The position numbers were made by a program, and so were the translations under genes. A stretch of 64,000 bases of DNA from Candidatus Nanopelagicales bacterium (GTDB taxonomy: Bacteria; Actinomycetota; Actinomycetes; S36-B12; GCA-2699445), in assembly GCA_037045355.1 (NCBI GenBank), contig JBAOHO010000008.1, forward strand, positions 276,928 through 340,927, in the 5' to 3' direction. Below are positions 24,191-32,486 of the stretch, piece after piece (the stretch's first letter is position 1; each line of letters opens with the position of its first letter). The notes beneath the pieces were generated by a model. The model was given only the letters and a program-made list of their open reading frames with translations, had not been told where the DNA came from and ran no database searches.

Positions 24191-24430
24191 TCAGCTGCGA
24201 GTGCCCAGGTGGCGCGGGAGGAACTGGGACGGCGTTGCCGATATGTCGTTCACGAGGACTTGGAGGAACTGCTCTCCGTCGCGGTTCCAGGCAGCCACTT
24301 CGTCCGCCTCGAGTTCGATGACGATTTCGTAGAGTCCGACGGTTCCGCACACCACTGTGAGCAGGTACCGACCATCGTCGGTCAGCACCAAGTCGAAAGC
24401 CCAAGGAGCCGAGGCGAGAGTGACGGCCAT
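24191..24430 (-). CDS. hypothetical protein, 79 aa
   Basis: A 79-aa acidic protein with alternating hydrophobic and charged strands (WAFDLVLTDDGRYLLTVVCG, LYEIVIELEADEVAAW), giving a probable small beta-sheet fold. No signal or membrane segment. The amino-acid balance looks like a real protein and not a shadow frame. No strong Shine-Dalgarno is visible. I do not recognise a family; it stands alone between sodX and the HNH gene. Confidence 0.55.
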   Translation of the reverse strand: MAVTLASAPWAFDLVLTDDGRYLLTVVCGTVGLYEIVIELEADEVAAWNRDGEQFLQVLVNDISATPSQFLPRHLGTRS

Positions 24431-24671
24431 GCTGCAGTTGTGACACGTGCCCGAGTCGCGGTCAAGGGCTTGAGCCGCGCCTGCTGGAAAGCCGGTGGCG
24501 CGGGTTGTCCGTCCTGTGAGATTCGGGGTCCTGTGGGGTGATTCCGTGCTTGCCGGGGGGGTGACCTCGGTCCGGGTGAGGTCTTGTCGGCCTGGGGTTG
24601 TCCACAGGTGTCGTGGGGGCGGGTGTGTCCAGGGGCGTGTCGGGGCGGTGATGGGTGTCGGACCCGAGGCG

Positions 24672-24677
24672 TAGGTT
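24672..24677 (+). promoter_or_regulatory. -10-like hexamer TAGGTT, leaderless start of the HNH gene
   Basis: TAGGTT ends six bases before ATG 24684 and directly abuts the LexA box. Confidence 0.5.
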
Positions 24678-24693
24678 TCGAACATGAGTTCGA
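24678..24693. promoter_or_regulatory. LexA (SOS) box over the start of the DUF222/HNH gene
   Basis: TCGAACATGAGTTCGA is a perfect match to the actinobacterial consensus TCGAAC-N4-GTTCGA. It covers the ATG at 24684 and directly follows the -10-like TAGGTT, so LexA binding would block transcription start. Confidence 0.88.
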
Positions 24694-26693
24694 ATACTGA
24701 TCGGGGCGACCCCACCACCAGCGACCCGGGTGCCACTGCTGATCTGTCGGCCGCTGCCGATTCCCCCGCGACTGCCATTACAGCGGACTCTGCTTCCACT
24801 GATGCAGCTCCGGTGGGTCCTGTCGCCGATGCCTTGGATCGTCAGGGGTCTGCTCCTTCGGATGTCGATCCCGAGCCCGCTGCCGCTTCGGTCGTTGACG
24901 CCTCGGATACTCGCCCGCCCGCGGATCCCTGCGCCTCGGGTGCCCGCCCGTCTGCGGATCCTTCCCCCGCGGAGGCCGTGGGTGGGGATCCGGTGTTGCC
25001 GTTGCCGGGGTCGGGGGGGTCGGCGCGGGCGACGTGGGTGGGGTCGCGGCCGGGGTGGGTGCAGGCGGGGTGGTGGGACGCGCCGCTGCGCCCTGCGGTG
25101 CGCGCGTTGCTGGATGTCCCGCTGGGTCCAGACTTGGTGACGGCGTTGCTGGGGTTGGACCCGCAGTCGCGGTGGCGCTGCCCGGACCCTCATGTGGAGC
25201 ATCCGTCGTATCTGCGCCCCACGGGGCGCTCGGGGTCTCCGTGTGCGTGTATGACGGTGGTGTGCGCGGCGTGGGCGGCGGTGGCGTCGTGGATCGATCA
25301 TCAGGCCACGGTGGCGGTGGCCGCCGCCGCTGGTGCGACGGTTCAGGTTGTGGACTGGGACCGCGACGACCCGCGGATGGGTACCGTGGTCGACCCCGCC
25401 GTCGACGAACTGGCCCCCGCACTACGCGTGTCCCCCCGCGGGGCGCGGACCCGGGTGCAGTCCGCGCGCGCGTTGATCGCGCGCCCCGCGCTGTCGACCG
25501 CGGTCGAGCAGGGCCTGGTCACGGGGTTCATGGCCCGCGCGGTCACCTGCGACCTGCACGAGTTGACCCGCGACGCCCCCGCGCGCGCGGACCTGGTCGT
25601 GGACATCTTGATCGAGAAACTACGCGCTCGTCACGTCACCGGGGCGCGGGCGTGGACGATCACCGAGGTCCGCCAGTGCCTGACCCGCATCGCCGCGTCA
25701 CTGCACGTGGATCTCCGCGCGACCCGCCAACGCGCGAAGACGGGGCGGCGGGTCACCATGACCCGCGACGGGCGCGTGGGCACGATCATCGCGGACCTCC
25801 CCGATGACGTCGCGGTACGGATCATGGACCGCCTGCACGACCTCGCCCACCACCTCACCGACCCCGACGATGACCGCACCGCGGACCACAAACGCGCCGA
25901 CGTGTTCACCGACCTGCTCCTCGACCAGGCAGCCAGTCGCGCAACCTCCGTGTCAGGCCCGAAGTCAGGGTCGGGATCGGGCTGCGACTCAGGCCCAAGC
26001 TGCGACTCCGGTTCAGACCCGGGCTCGGGCTGCGACTCCGGTTCAGGCCCGGCGGCGGGGAACGCGGAGGCGTCGAACACACCACCGAACTCAGCGCCGA
26101 ACCCTGCTTCGGGTTCCCGCCCGCCGCGGGTGACCCCGGGGCGAGGGGAGGTCGCGGTGGTCATCGACGCCGCCACCTTGCTCGCCCTGGCCGACCACGC
26201 TGGTGAGATCCCCGGCTGCGGACCGATCCCCGCCGAGATCGCCCGCGAACTGGCCGCGGACCGCAAATGGCGGTGGTGGATCACCGAACCCACCACCGCA
26301 CACGTCACCGCCACCAGCGCGCGGACCTACACCCCATCCGCGGCGTTGGCGCGGCTGATCCGAGCCCGTGAACCGTACTGCCGCATGCCCGGCTGCCGCG
26401 CCCCCGCGCACCGCTGCGACCTCGACCACACCGTGCCCTGGCCCGACGGCGACACGACAGCAGACAATCTCGGACCCGTTTGCAGGCGCCACCACAACCT
26501 CAAAACACACAGACATTGGAAACTGACCAACAACGGCCCCCACGGTCACAGCCCCGCACCCACCGCGACACGCCCCGACGGTCACAGCCCCGACGGTCAC
26601 ACCCCCGACGGCGACAGTCCCGGCGGCTGGACCTGGGCCACCCCCACCGGCATCACCCACCACGACACCCCCGAACACCCTCTGCGAACCTGA
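24684..26693 (+). CDS. DUF222 / HNH endonuclease (13E12-repeat family)
   Basis: A 669-aa protein. Residues 1-120 are low-complexity Ala/Asp/Pro; the DUF222 helical domain covers about 130-430; a Gly/Ser/Cys/Asp repeat linker (GCDSGP, GCDSGSGP) covers about 425-460; the HNH nuclease is at about 550-615 (CRMPGCRAPAHRCDLDHTVPWPDGDTTADNLGPVCRRHHNLK); the tail carries DGHSP-type repeats. This is the 13E12-like family, often multicopy in actinobacteria. A LexA box covers the start codon, placing it under SOS control, as reported for some mycobacterial members. Exact role unknown; mobility or repair are the usual suggestions. Confidence 0.9.
   Translation: MSSNTDRGDPTTSDPGATADLSAAADSPATAITADSASTDAAPVGPVADALDRQGSAPSDVDPEPAAASVVDASDTRPPADPCASGARPSADPSPAEAVGGDPVLPLPGSGGSARATWVGSRPGWVQAGWWDAPLRPAVRALLDVPLGPDLVTALLGLDPQSRWRCPDPHVEHPSYLRPTGRSGSPCACMTVVCAAWAAVASWIDHQATVAVAAAAGATVQVVDWDRDDPRMGTVVDPAVDELAPALRVSPRGARTRVQSARALIARPALSTAVEQGLVTGFMARAVTCDLHELTRDAPARADLVVDILIEKLRARHVTGARAWTITEVRQCLTRIAASLHVDLRATRQRAKTGRRVTMTRDGRVGTIIADLPDDVAVRIMDRLHDLAHHLTDPDDDRTADHKRADVFTDLLLDQAASRATSVSGPKSGSGSGCDSGPSCDSGSDPGSGCDSGSGPAAGNAEASNTPPNSAPNPASGSRPPRVTPGRGEVAVVIDAATLLALADHAGEIPGCGPIPAEIARELAADRKWRWWITEPTTAHVTATSARTYTPSAALARLIRAREPYCRMPGCRAPAHRCDLDHTVPWPDGDTTADNLGPVCRRHHNLKTHRHWKLTNNGPHGHSPAPTATRPDGHSPDGHTPDGDSPGGWTWATPTGITHHDTPEHPLRT
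26577..26621 (+). repeat. 15-bp in-frame repeat in the HNH gene tail
   Basis: Three 15-bp units starting GACGGTCACAGCCCC, encoding DGHSP, DGHTP and DGDSP. Confidence 0.85.
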
Positions 26694-26760
26694 CCAGCCA
26701 CCCGGACCAAGCCGGATTCGGGTGGGGGCCAGTGTCGTCTGCCGTCCGCCAACGCTGAGA

Positions 26761-26820
26761 CCCGCGCCGACCCGCGCCGACCCGTGCCGACCCGTGCCGA
26801 CCTGCGCAGAACCGCGCCGA
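26761..26820. repeat. 10-bp degenerate tandem repeat
   Basis: Six 10-bp units around CCCGCGCCGA between the HNH gene and the lipase gene. A perfect 16-bp palindrome GCTGGCGCGCGCCAGC follows at 26834-26849 and may act as a terminator for the HNH gene. Otherwise the 244-bp gap holds no gene. Confidence 0.8.
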
Positions 26821-26925
26821 CCCGCCGACCCGCGCTGGCGCGCGCCAGCCGGAACCCGTCAGCCGCCGTCAGCAACCGTCGTCACCCCCACTCAACTGAA
26901 GTGCGCCTCCCGCCGCCGGGGTGGG

Positions 26926-26931
26926 TAGTCT
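26926..26931 (+). promoter_or_regulatory. -10-like hexamer TAGTCT, leaderless start
   Basis: TAGTCT lies six bases before the ATG at 26938. Confidence 0.4.
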
Positions 26932-26937
26932 CCGCGC

Positions 26938-27858
26938 ATGTCCCGTGCTGTCGTGATCATGTCCGGCGGCGATGCCGCGACCCCGTTCACTACCCCTGCG
27001 GCGGGGTGCCGGACAGGGCTGGCCGCAGGCAACACCGACACGGCGTTGCGCGAGTACCTGCTCGGCGAAGGACACCAGGTCTACACGGCCCCCGCACAGA
27101 ACGGGCGCGGTGTCGTCACGGATCCCGATCCGGAGAGTTTCGGCGCGTTCGGCGGACAGCCAGAAGTCCTCGCCGAGCAGTACACGGTCAACTCTGACGG
27201 GGATATCGATCTCGCGGGCGAGCAGCTGGCGCGGTTCGTCGGGTTGCTCCACTCGCGGTACGGCGTCACCGAGGTTGACTTCGTCGGGCACTCCAACGGC
27301 GGACTGTTCGCCCGGGCCGCGATCCGTACCATGCAGCTGCTCGAGATCCCCGTGCGCACGCGGTCGCTCGCGACCCTGGGCACCCCGTGGATGGGGACGT
27401 TCCCGCTGCGGTGGGCGTTCGGGGAGATCCCGGACGCCGCCCTGATGGGTCAGGAATTCGCCACCAGGTTCGCGCAGGGGTTCAAGGACCGCGTGGGCGA
27501 AGGAGACCTGGGGCTGGCGCAGGAGAACACCTACCACTACCTCGTGGGCCCTGGCCGCTGGAACGAGCACGCCATCGGGGTGCTGGACGACATCCCCGTC
27601 CATATGATCGGCGGAACTTGGTTCGAAGCCGACGAAGGAGACCCGGAGTTGTGGCCCAATGACGGCCTGGTGTCGCGGTTCAGCGCGCTGGCTCAGGGGC
27701 TGCCCCCAGAAGTCGCGCCCCGTCGCTCTTCCGCGAGCTTCCACGTGACCCACAGCATCTTCGTCGCGGATCTCATCGGGCAACCGTGGCAGACGGGCAT
27801 GACCTGGAATCCGGACGTGCTGGCGTCTGTCGCTGAGTTCCTGGCGGCACAGCACTGA
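26938..27858 (+). CDS. alpha/beta hydrolase, esterase/lipase
   Basis: A 306-aa lipase-like hydrolase. Nucleophile elbow VGHSNGGLFAR (Ser), probable Asp in NDGLVSRFSAL and catalytic His in VTHSIFVAD; TLGTPWMGTF is typical of triacylglycerol lipase and PGAP1-like folds. No signal peptide is visible. The ATG at 26938 follows TAGTCT by six bases. It converges with the solute-binding lipoprotein gene, with a 12-bp palindrome (27861-27872) between them. Confidence 0.78.
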   Translation: MSRAVVIMSGGDAATPFTTPAAGCRTGLAAGNTDTALREYLLGEGHQVYTAPAQNGRGVVTDPDPESFGAFGGQPEVLAEQYTVNSDGDIDLAGEQLARFVGLLHSRYGVTEVDFVGHSNGGLFARAAIRTMQLLEIPVRTRSLATLGTPWMGTFPLRWAFGEIPDAALMGQEFATRFAQGFKDRVGEGDLGLAQENTYHYLVGPGRWNEHAIGVLDDIPVHMIGGTWFEADEGDPELWPNDGLVSRFSALAQGLPPEVAPRRSSASFHVTHSIFVADLIGQPWQTGMTWNPDVLASVAEFLAAQH

Positions 27859-27870
27859 CCGACCCCGGGG

Positions 27871-28791
27871 TCAGGGCTGTCGTGTCGGCCTCGCCCAGCG
27901 GATAGAGGCCCGTTCGACCCCGCCCCGGGCGACGTTCCACTTGCGCAGGATGCGCTCGTAGCGACCGTCATCGATGAGCTGCTGCACGGCTCCCTCGACA
28001 GCGCGTGCCATGTCGGGAGCCTGGGGTGGGGTGAGCATTCCGAACGGTGCCCGGTCGAAGGGGCGTCCCGACAGGCGCAGTCGGCGCGGATTCTGGGCCA
28101 CGACGTGAGTAGCGACGGGGATATCGGTGAGCATCCCCGACACCCGATCGGTGAGCACGGCGCGCGTCACCTGGTCCTGGTCGGACAGGGCCTCGATGAC
28201 GATGGGCGGTGAACCTGCTTCCCGACACTGACGGCTGATCCCGCTCAGCGTGCGAACCTGCGTGGAGCCTTCAAGTGCCGCCACCGTCCGGCCACACATG
28301 TTTCCGGGGCGCAAACCTGGATCGGAGCGGCTGGCCACCACCTGATCGGCGGAGTTGAAATACACAACCGCGTCGGCCCGGGCGGACTCCCCCTTATCCA
28401 GCGTCAACGCCGACACCGCCATCTCGATCCGATCGGTGCGGACCCCGTCGACCAGTGCGGTGAAGGCCTCCTTCTCGAATCTCACGCTGAGCCCGAGTAC
28501 CTCCGCGACCGCATTCGCCAGGTCGATGTCGGCCCCGGCGAGGCCTTCACGATCCATGAACTCCATCGGCGGATACGACGGATCGGTGCCGACCACCAGA
28601 ACGCCGTCCGCAGCGATCGCCGGTGGCACAAGCCGCGCGATCGCCGGCACTTCGCCTTGCTCGGGGCCCTCGGGCTCCGGGCCCGGTCCGCTGGCACATC
28701 CCGATGTGGTCACTGCTACGACGGCCAGGGCGACCGTCACCGCCGCCGTGAAACGGGCGCGGATGCCAGCCTCTGCCACGTGTGCGAGCAT
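27871..28791 (-). CDS. family 3 solute-binding lipoprotein
   Basis: A 306-aa amino-acid-type periplasmic binding protein. A signal peptide ends in lipobox VTTSGC; the SBP_bac_3 start VVGTDPSYPPMEFMDREGLAGADIDLANAVAEVLGL and the later VDGVRTDRIEMAVSALTLDKGE follow. It captures a polar solute for an ABC importer, but no permease or ATPase is adjacent, so it is an orphan. ATG at 28791 is used; GTG 28779 is an alternative. It is divergent from the malic enzyme gene. Confidence 0.82.
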   Translation of the reverse strand: MLAHVAEAGIRARFTAAVTVALAVVAVTTSGCASGPGPEPEGPEQGEVPAIARLVPPAIAADGVLVVGTDPSYPPMEFMDREGLAGADIDLANAVAEVLGLSVRFEKEAFTALVDGVRTDRIEMAVSALTLDKGESARADAVVYFNSADQVVASRSDPGLRPGNMCGRTVAALEGSTQVRTLSGISRQCREAGSPPIVIEALSDQDQVTRAVLTDRVSGMLTDIPVATHVVAQNPRRLRLSGRPFDRAPFGMLTPPQAPDMARAVEGAVQQLIDDGRYERILRKWNVARGGVERASIRWARPTRQP

Positions 28792-28904
28792 GGCACAGGT
28801 CTGGATCACCCGTTTTCCGGGCCCGTTTGGGAGGATCACGAGTGCGCCGAGAGCCCCCCACCGCTGCGACTCCGCATGTCAGCAGCGGTGATACTGGCAG
28901 GATC

Positions 28905-30065
28905 ATGGATTTCAGCAACGATCCCGCGTTCCCTTTGCACCACGGTGGCAAGATCGAAGTTCGGCCCACCGTCCGGATCAGGGACAACGAGGGCCTGTCG
29001 TTGGCCTACACCCCCGGTGTAGCGCGCGTTTCCCAAGCGATCGCGAACGAGCCCGCGCTGGTCCATGACTACACCTGGAAATCGAACTCCGTCCTGGTCG
29101 TCACCGACGGCACCGCGGTCCTTGGACTGGGGGATATCGGTCCGGCCGCCTCCCTGCCGGTCATGGAGGGCAAGGCGCTGCTCTTCAAGGAGTTTGCCGG
29201 TGTCGATGCTGTGCCGATCGCTCTGACCTGCACCGACGTGGACGAAGTTGTCGAGACCATCGTGCGCATCTCGCCGGCGTTCGGCGGAGTGAACCTCGAA
29301 GACATCGCGGCGCCTCGATGCTTCGCCATCGAGACGCTGCTCCAGGACCGTCTCGACATCCCCGTGTTCCACGACGACCAGCACGGCACAGCGATCGTGG
29401 TCACCGCCGCCCTCATGAACGCGGCCCACATCACGGGACGGACCCTCGCCGACCTTCGTGTCGTCGTCTCCGGCGCCGGTGCCGCCGGGGTCGCCGTCAC
29501 CAACATGCTGCTCGACAGCGGGATCGGCGACATCGCGGTCGCGGACTCCAAGGGACTCGTGACGATGTCCCGCGACGACCTGACGCCCGTCAAACGGGCT
29601 CTGGCCGAGCGGACCAACCGCTCGGGCCTGTCCGGGGCCCTGTCGGATGCCATGGCCGGCGCCGATGTCTTCATCGGCGTCAGCGCCGGCAAGGTGCCGG
29701 AGTCTGTGGTGGCCACGATGGCTCCCGACGCCGTCATCTTCGGCCTCGCCAATCCGGACCCAGAGGTCGATCCGTTGATGGCCGAGAAGTACGCGGCCGT
29801 CGTGGCGACAGGGCGCAGCGACTACCCCAACCAGATCAACAACGTGCTCGCATTCCCGGGTGTCTTCCGTGGGGCCCTGGATGTCCGCGCAACGCGCATC
29901 ACCCCGCGCATGAAGGTCGCGGCGGCTGAGGCGATCGCCGGCGTCGTCGGGCATCAACTGTCGCCCACCATGATCGTGCCCAGTCCGTTCAACCCCCGGG
30001 TCGCCGTCGAGGTCGCCGGTCGGGTCGCCGCCGCCGCTCGAGCCGACGGCGTCGCCCAGATCTGA
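28905..30065 (+). CDS. NAD(P)-dependent malic enzyme
   Basis: A 386-aa malic enzyme of the short bacterial type: GLSLAYTPGVARVSQAI (catalytic Tyr region), EGKALLFKEFAGVDAVPI (Lys), FHDDQHGTAIVV metal site, Rossmann VVSGAGAAGVAVTNML, and GLANPDPEV followed by NQINNVLAFPGVFRGALDVRA. It decarboxylates malate to pyruvate and supplies NAD(P)H. A quinone-oxidoreductase-like gene follows five bases after the stop, probably in the same operon. Confidence 0.93.
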   Translation: MDFSNDPAFPLHHGGKIEVRPTVRIRDNEGLSLAYTPGVARVSQAIANEPALVHDYTWKSNSVLVVTDGTAVLGLGDIGPAASLPVMEGKALLFKEFAGVDAVPIALTCTDVDEVVETIVRISPAFGGVNLEDIAAPRCFAIETLLQDRLDIPVFHDDQHGTAIVVTAALMNAAHITGRTLADLRVVVSGAGAAGVAVTNMLLDSGIGDIAVADSKGLVTMSRDDLTPVKRALAERTNRSGLSGALSDAMAGADVFIGVSAGKVPESVVATMAPDAVIFGLANPDPEVDPLMAEKYAAVVATGRSDYPNQINNVLAFPGVFRGALDVRATRITPRMKVAAAEAIAGVVGHQLSPTMIVPSPFNPRVAVEVAGRVAAAARADGVAQI

Positions 30066-30070
30066 GCGCG

Positions 30071-31033
30071 ATGTTTGCCGTCTACGCCGAATCGTTCGAC
30101 GACCAGGACCCCTTGCGCGGACTCGTGGTGGGCGAGCAACCGCGACCCGAACCACGCCCCGGCTGGAGCGTCATCCGGGTCCAGGCCGCCAGCGTCAACC
30201 ACCACGACGTCTGGACCCTGCGAGGTGTGGGGATCACCGAGGACCGGTTGCCGATGATCCTCGGCTGCGATGCCGCCGGACTCGACGCAGACGGTGACCC
30301 AGTACTGCTGTACTCCGTCATCGCCGACCCTACCTACGCGGACGAGAGTATGGATCCTGGCCGCAGCCTGCTCTCCGAGGTGTATCCGGGCACCTTCGCG
30401 GACTACGTGTCCGTTCCGGACCGCAACGTGATCCCACTGCCAGCGGGCTTCAGCATGGCCGAGGCGGCCTGCTTACCCACTGCGTGGCTGACCGCCTATC
30501 GCATGCTCGCCACCCGGTCGGGGCTGGAGCCCGGCGACACAGTCTTGGTACAAGGCGCCGGGGGCGGTGTGGCCACTGCGTGCATCGTCCTCGGTCGTCT
30601 GATGGGTCTGAGGGTGTGGGTCACCTCCCGCGATCAGGGCAAGCGCGCGGGTGCGCTGGAACTCGGTGCGCATGAGGCCTTCGAATCCGGCGCCCGACTG
30701 CCCTATCGTGTCGACGCCGTCATGGAGACGGTCGGCGCCGCCACGTGGGATCACTCCCTGAAGTCGTTACGCCCGGGTGGGCGCATCGTGGTGTCGGGTG
30801 CCACCTCCGGACCGAATCCTCCGGCTGACCTTTCCCGGGTCTTCTTCAAGCAGTTGGAGGTCGTCGGCTCGACCATGGGAACCCGAGACGAACTCCGGCG
30901 ACTCGTATCCCTGCTGGAAGTGACCGGTGCCCGACCCCTCATCGAACGAGAAATGCCGATGACCCAGGCCCCCGAAGCGTTGCGAGCCGTCGCCGAAGGC
31001 CATGTCTTCGGCAAGATCGTGTTGACCCGCTGA
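30071..31033 (+). CDS. zinc-binding dehydrogenase (MDR, quinone oxidoreductase-like)
   Basis: A 320-aa medium-chain dehydrogenase/reductase. The N-terminal GroES-like half has VQAASVNHHDVWTLRGVG and GCDAAGLDADGDPVLLYS; the Rossmann half has VLVQGAGGGVATACIVLGRLMGLRVWVTSRDQGK. Structural zinc Cys residues are absent, which fits the quinone-oxidoreductase or trans-2-enoyl reductase branch. It probably uses NADPH. Its stop overlaps the next ATG (TGATG). Confidence 0.85.
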   Translation: MFAVYAESFDDQDPLRGLVVGEQPRPEPRPGWSVIRVQAASVNHHDVWTLRGVGITEDRLPMILGCDAAGLDADGDPVLLYSVIADPTYADESMDPGRSLLSEVYPGTFADYVSVPDRNVIPLPAGFSMAEAACLPTAWLTAYRMLATRSGLEPGDTVLVQGAGGGVATACIVLGRLMGLRVWVTSRDQGKRAGALELGAHEAFESGARLPYRVDAVMETVGAATWDHSLKSLRPGGRIVVSGATSGPNPPADLSRVFFKQLEVVGSTMGTRDELRRLVSLLEVTGARPLIEREMPMTQAPEALRAVAEGHVFGKIVLTR

Positions 31034-31203
31034 TGTACGACTCGGACCGCGGCATCGAGGAACTACTCACCCGCCGCGAAGGTGAAGAGGTGAGCATCGA
31101 ATGGTTGGCGGCCCAGATGCGCGCGTTCGTCGACTCGCACCCGACCTGGGAGGACGGGATCGGTCGCTTCGCTGTGTTCCTGGCACGCGACGATGACGAG
31201 TGA
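31033..31203 (+). CDS. DUF6104 family protein, 56 aa
   Basis: A 56-aa acidic protein starting MYDSDRGIEELLTRREGEEVSIEWLAAQM and ending FLARDDDE, matching the small actinobacterial DUF6104 family in length and motif order. No membrane or signal segment; function unknown. The ATG overlaps the MDR stop by one base, so translation is coupled. Confidence 0.8.
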   Translation: MYDSDRGIEELLTRREGEEVSIEWLAAQMRAFVDSHPTWEDGIGRFAVFLARDDDE

Positions 31204-31211
31204 CGCCAGCC

Positions 31212-32486
31212 TCAAGTGCCTTCCCCAGCCGGCCCGAGGATCTGTTCAGGTGTCCCCGCCGGTGCCAACTCCGTGAATCCCGTCCGAGCCGCGTGACCCA
31301 GAACCGCCGGTGATGGGTGCGTGAACACAGTCCGCACGCTCACCGAGTAGGCGCCCACGTTGCGGAATACGACGAAGTCGCCTTCAGCCACCGTTCCGTC
31401 AACCCGAAGTGCCAACCACTCGTCCGGCATCGGAGAGCTGCCGGCCACGTCGAAGTGGTCGTGTCTGAGCGGTGTTTCGCACCGTGAGGTGGCGAGCACG
31501 TGAACCGGGAAGTCGGTTCTTCGGGTGTTGGGACTGGTGTGGAAGATGCTGCCCGCCACCACGGCCACGGGCCGACGTGGGCCGGGCTTCACATCCATGA
31601 CCCGCGACACGAGAGTCATCGCGGTGGTCACCAGCGCCCTGCCCGGTTCGATCACCAGGGTCGGTCGGGGCGTCGCCTCGCGAAAGGCCTGTCTCAGTGG
31701 TTCTCCGACAGCGCGGGCGTAGTCGGCAGGCGTGGGCTTCGGCCCGGGGGCGGTCCACTGCTCGGAGGACTCCTCGTAGAACCCGCCCCCGATGTCCAAG
31801 AACCCCGGACTTCCGGTGCGGAAGACATCACTCGCCACTTCCAGCAAGGCGGTGATCCGGCGCCGGAACTCCGCGGGGTCGCCCCCGAGTAGGTGGCAGT
31901 GCAGCCCTTCGATTCGCAGGTTCTCGGGATCCGCCAACGTGGCCACGGTCTCTTCCCACTGCGCTCCCCGGGGCACCAGTCCGAGGCGGCCGGCGGGTTC
32001 GCCGGGCGCGGGAAGATCGCAACGGATCCCCACGTCGAAACCGCGGCCGGGGTTGGACCGGGCTGTTTCCGCGACGATCCGAGCGTCACGCGGGGAATCG
32101 ATGATGACCGTCGCTCCGGCCACCAAGGCCTCGACGACTGATCCCGCGGCGCGGCCCGATCCGTTGTAGATGACATCTCGCGGGTTCACTCCGACATGGC
32201 CGGCGAGCCACCACTCCATGGGTGAACAGACCTCTGCCCGCACACCCAACTCGGCCATCGCCTGACAGACGGCGGGCAGGTTGTTCGCCTTGTACGGAAA
32301 AGCGATGACCGTGTCCGGGTATTCCGTACGGAACGCCTCGCGCCACACTTCGACGTTGGCGCGGAGCCGATCGAGGTCGAGCACGAAGAACGAATCACCG
32401 TGGCGTTCGCTCAGGTCCTGCGCCTTCCGCCAGTCCATGCCGGTAAGCCACGGTGGCGGTAGCTCAGGCGAACGCGGCAGCAACAA
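31212..32486 (-). CDS. PLP-dependent decarboxylase-like enzyme (fold type III)
   Basis: A 424-aa protein of the diaminopimelate/ornithine decarboxylase family: the PLP Lys is in AFPYKANNL, the glycine loop in FLDIGGGFYEE, phosphate and substrate contacts in VIEPGRALVTTAM, and the C-terminal barrel has VVFRNVGAYSVS. lysA is usually near thrA/argS, which are absent, so the substrate is uncertain. The start is uncertain: TTG 32486 (or 32483), with AGAAGG upstream, overlaps the kgd stop; ATG 32438 has no clear ribosome site. Confidence 0.75.
   Translation of the reverse strand: MLLPRSPELPPPWLTGMDWRKAQDLSERHGDSFFVLDLDRLRANVEVWREAFRTEYPDTVIAFPYKANNLPAVCQAMAELGVRAEVCSPMEWWLAGHVGVNPRDVIYNGSGRAAGSVVEALVAGATVIIDSPRDARIVAETARSNPGRGFDVGIRCDLPAPGEPAGRLGLVPRGAQWEETVATLADPENLRIEGLHCHLLGGDPAEFRRRITALLEVASDVFRTGSPGFLDIGGGFYEESSEQWTAPGPKPTPADYARAVGEPLRQAFREATPRPTLVIEPGRALVTTAMTLVSRVMDVKPGPRRPVAVVAGSIFHTSPNTRRTDFPVHVLATSRCETPLRHDHFDVAGSSPMPDEWLALRVDGTVAEGDFVVFRNVGAYSVSVRTVFTHPSPAVLGHAARTGFTELAPAGTPEQILGPAGEGT

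Noticed and set aside
26761..26849. Possible CRISPR-like repeats
   Set aside because: Units of 10 bp without spacers are simple tandem repeats.
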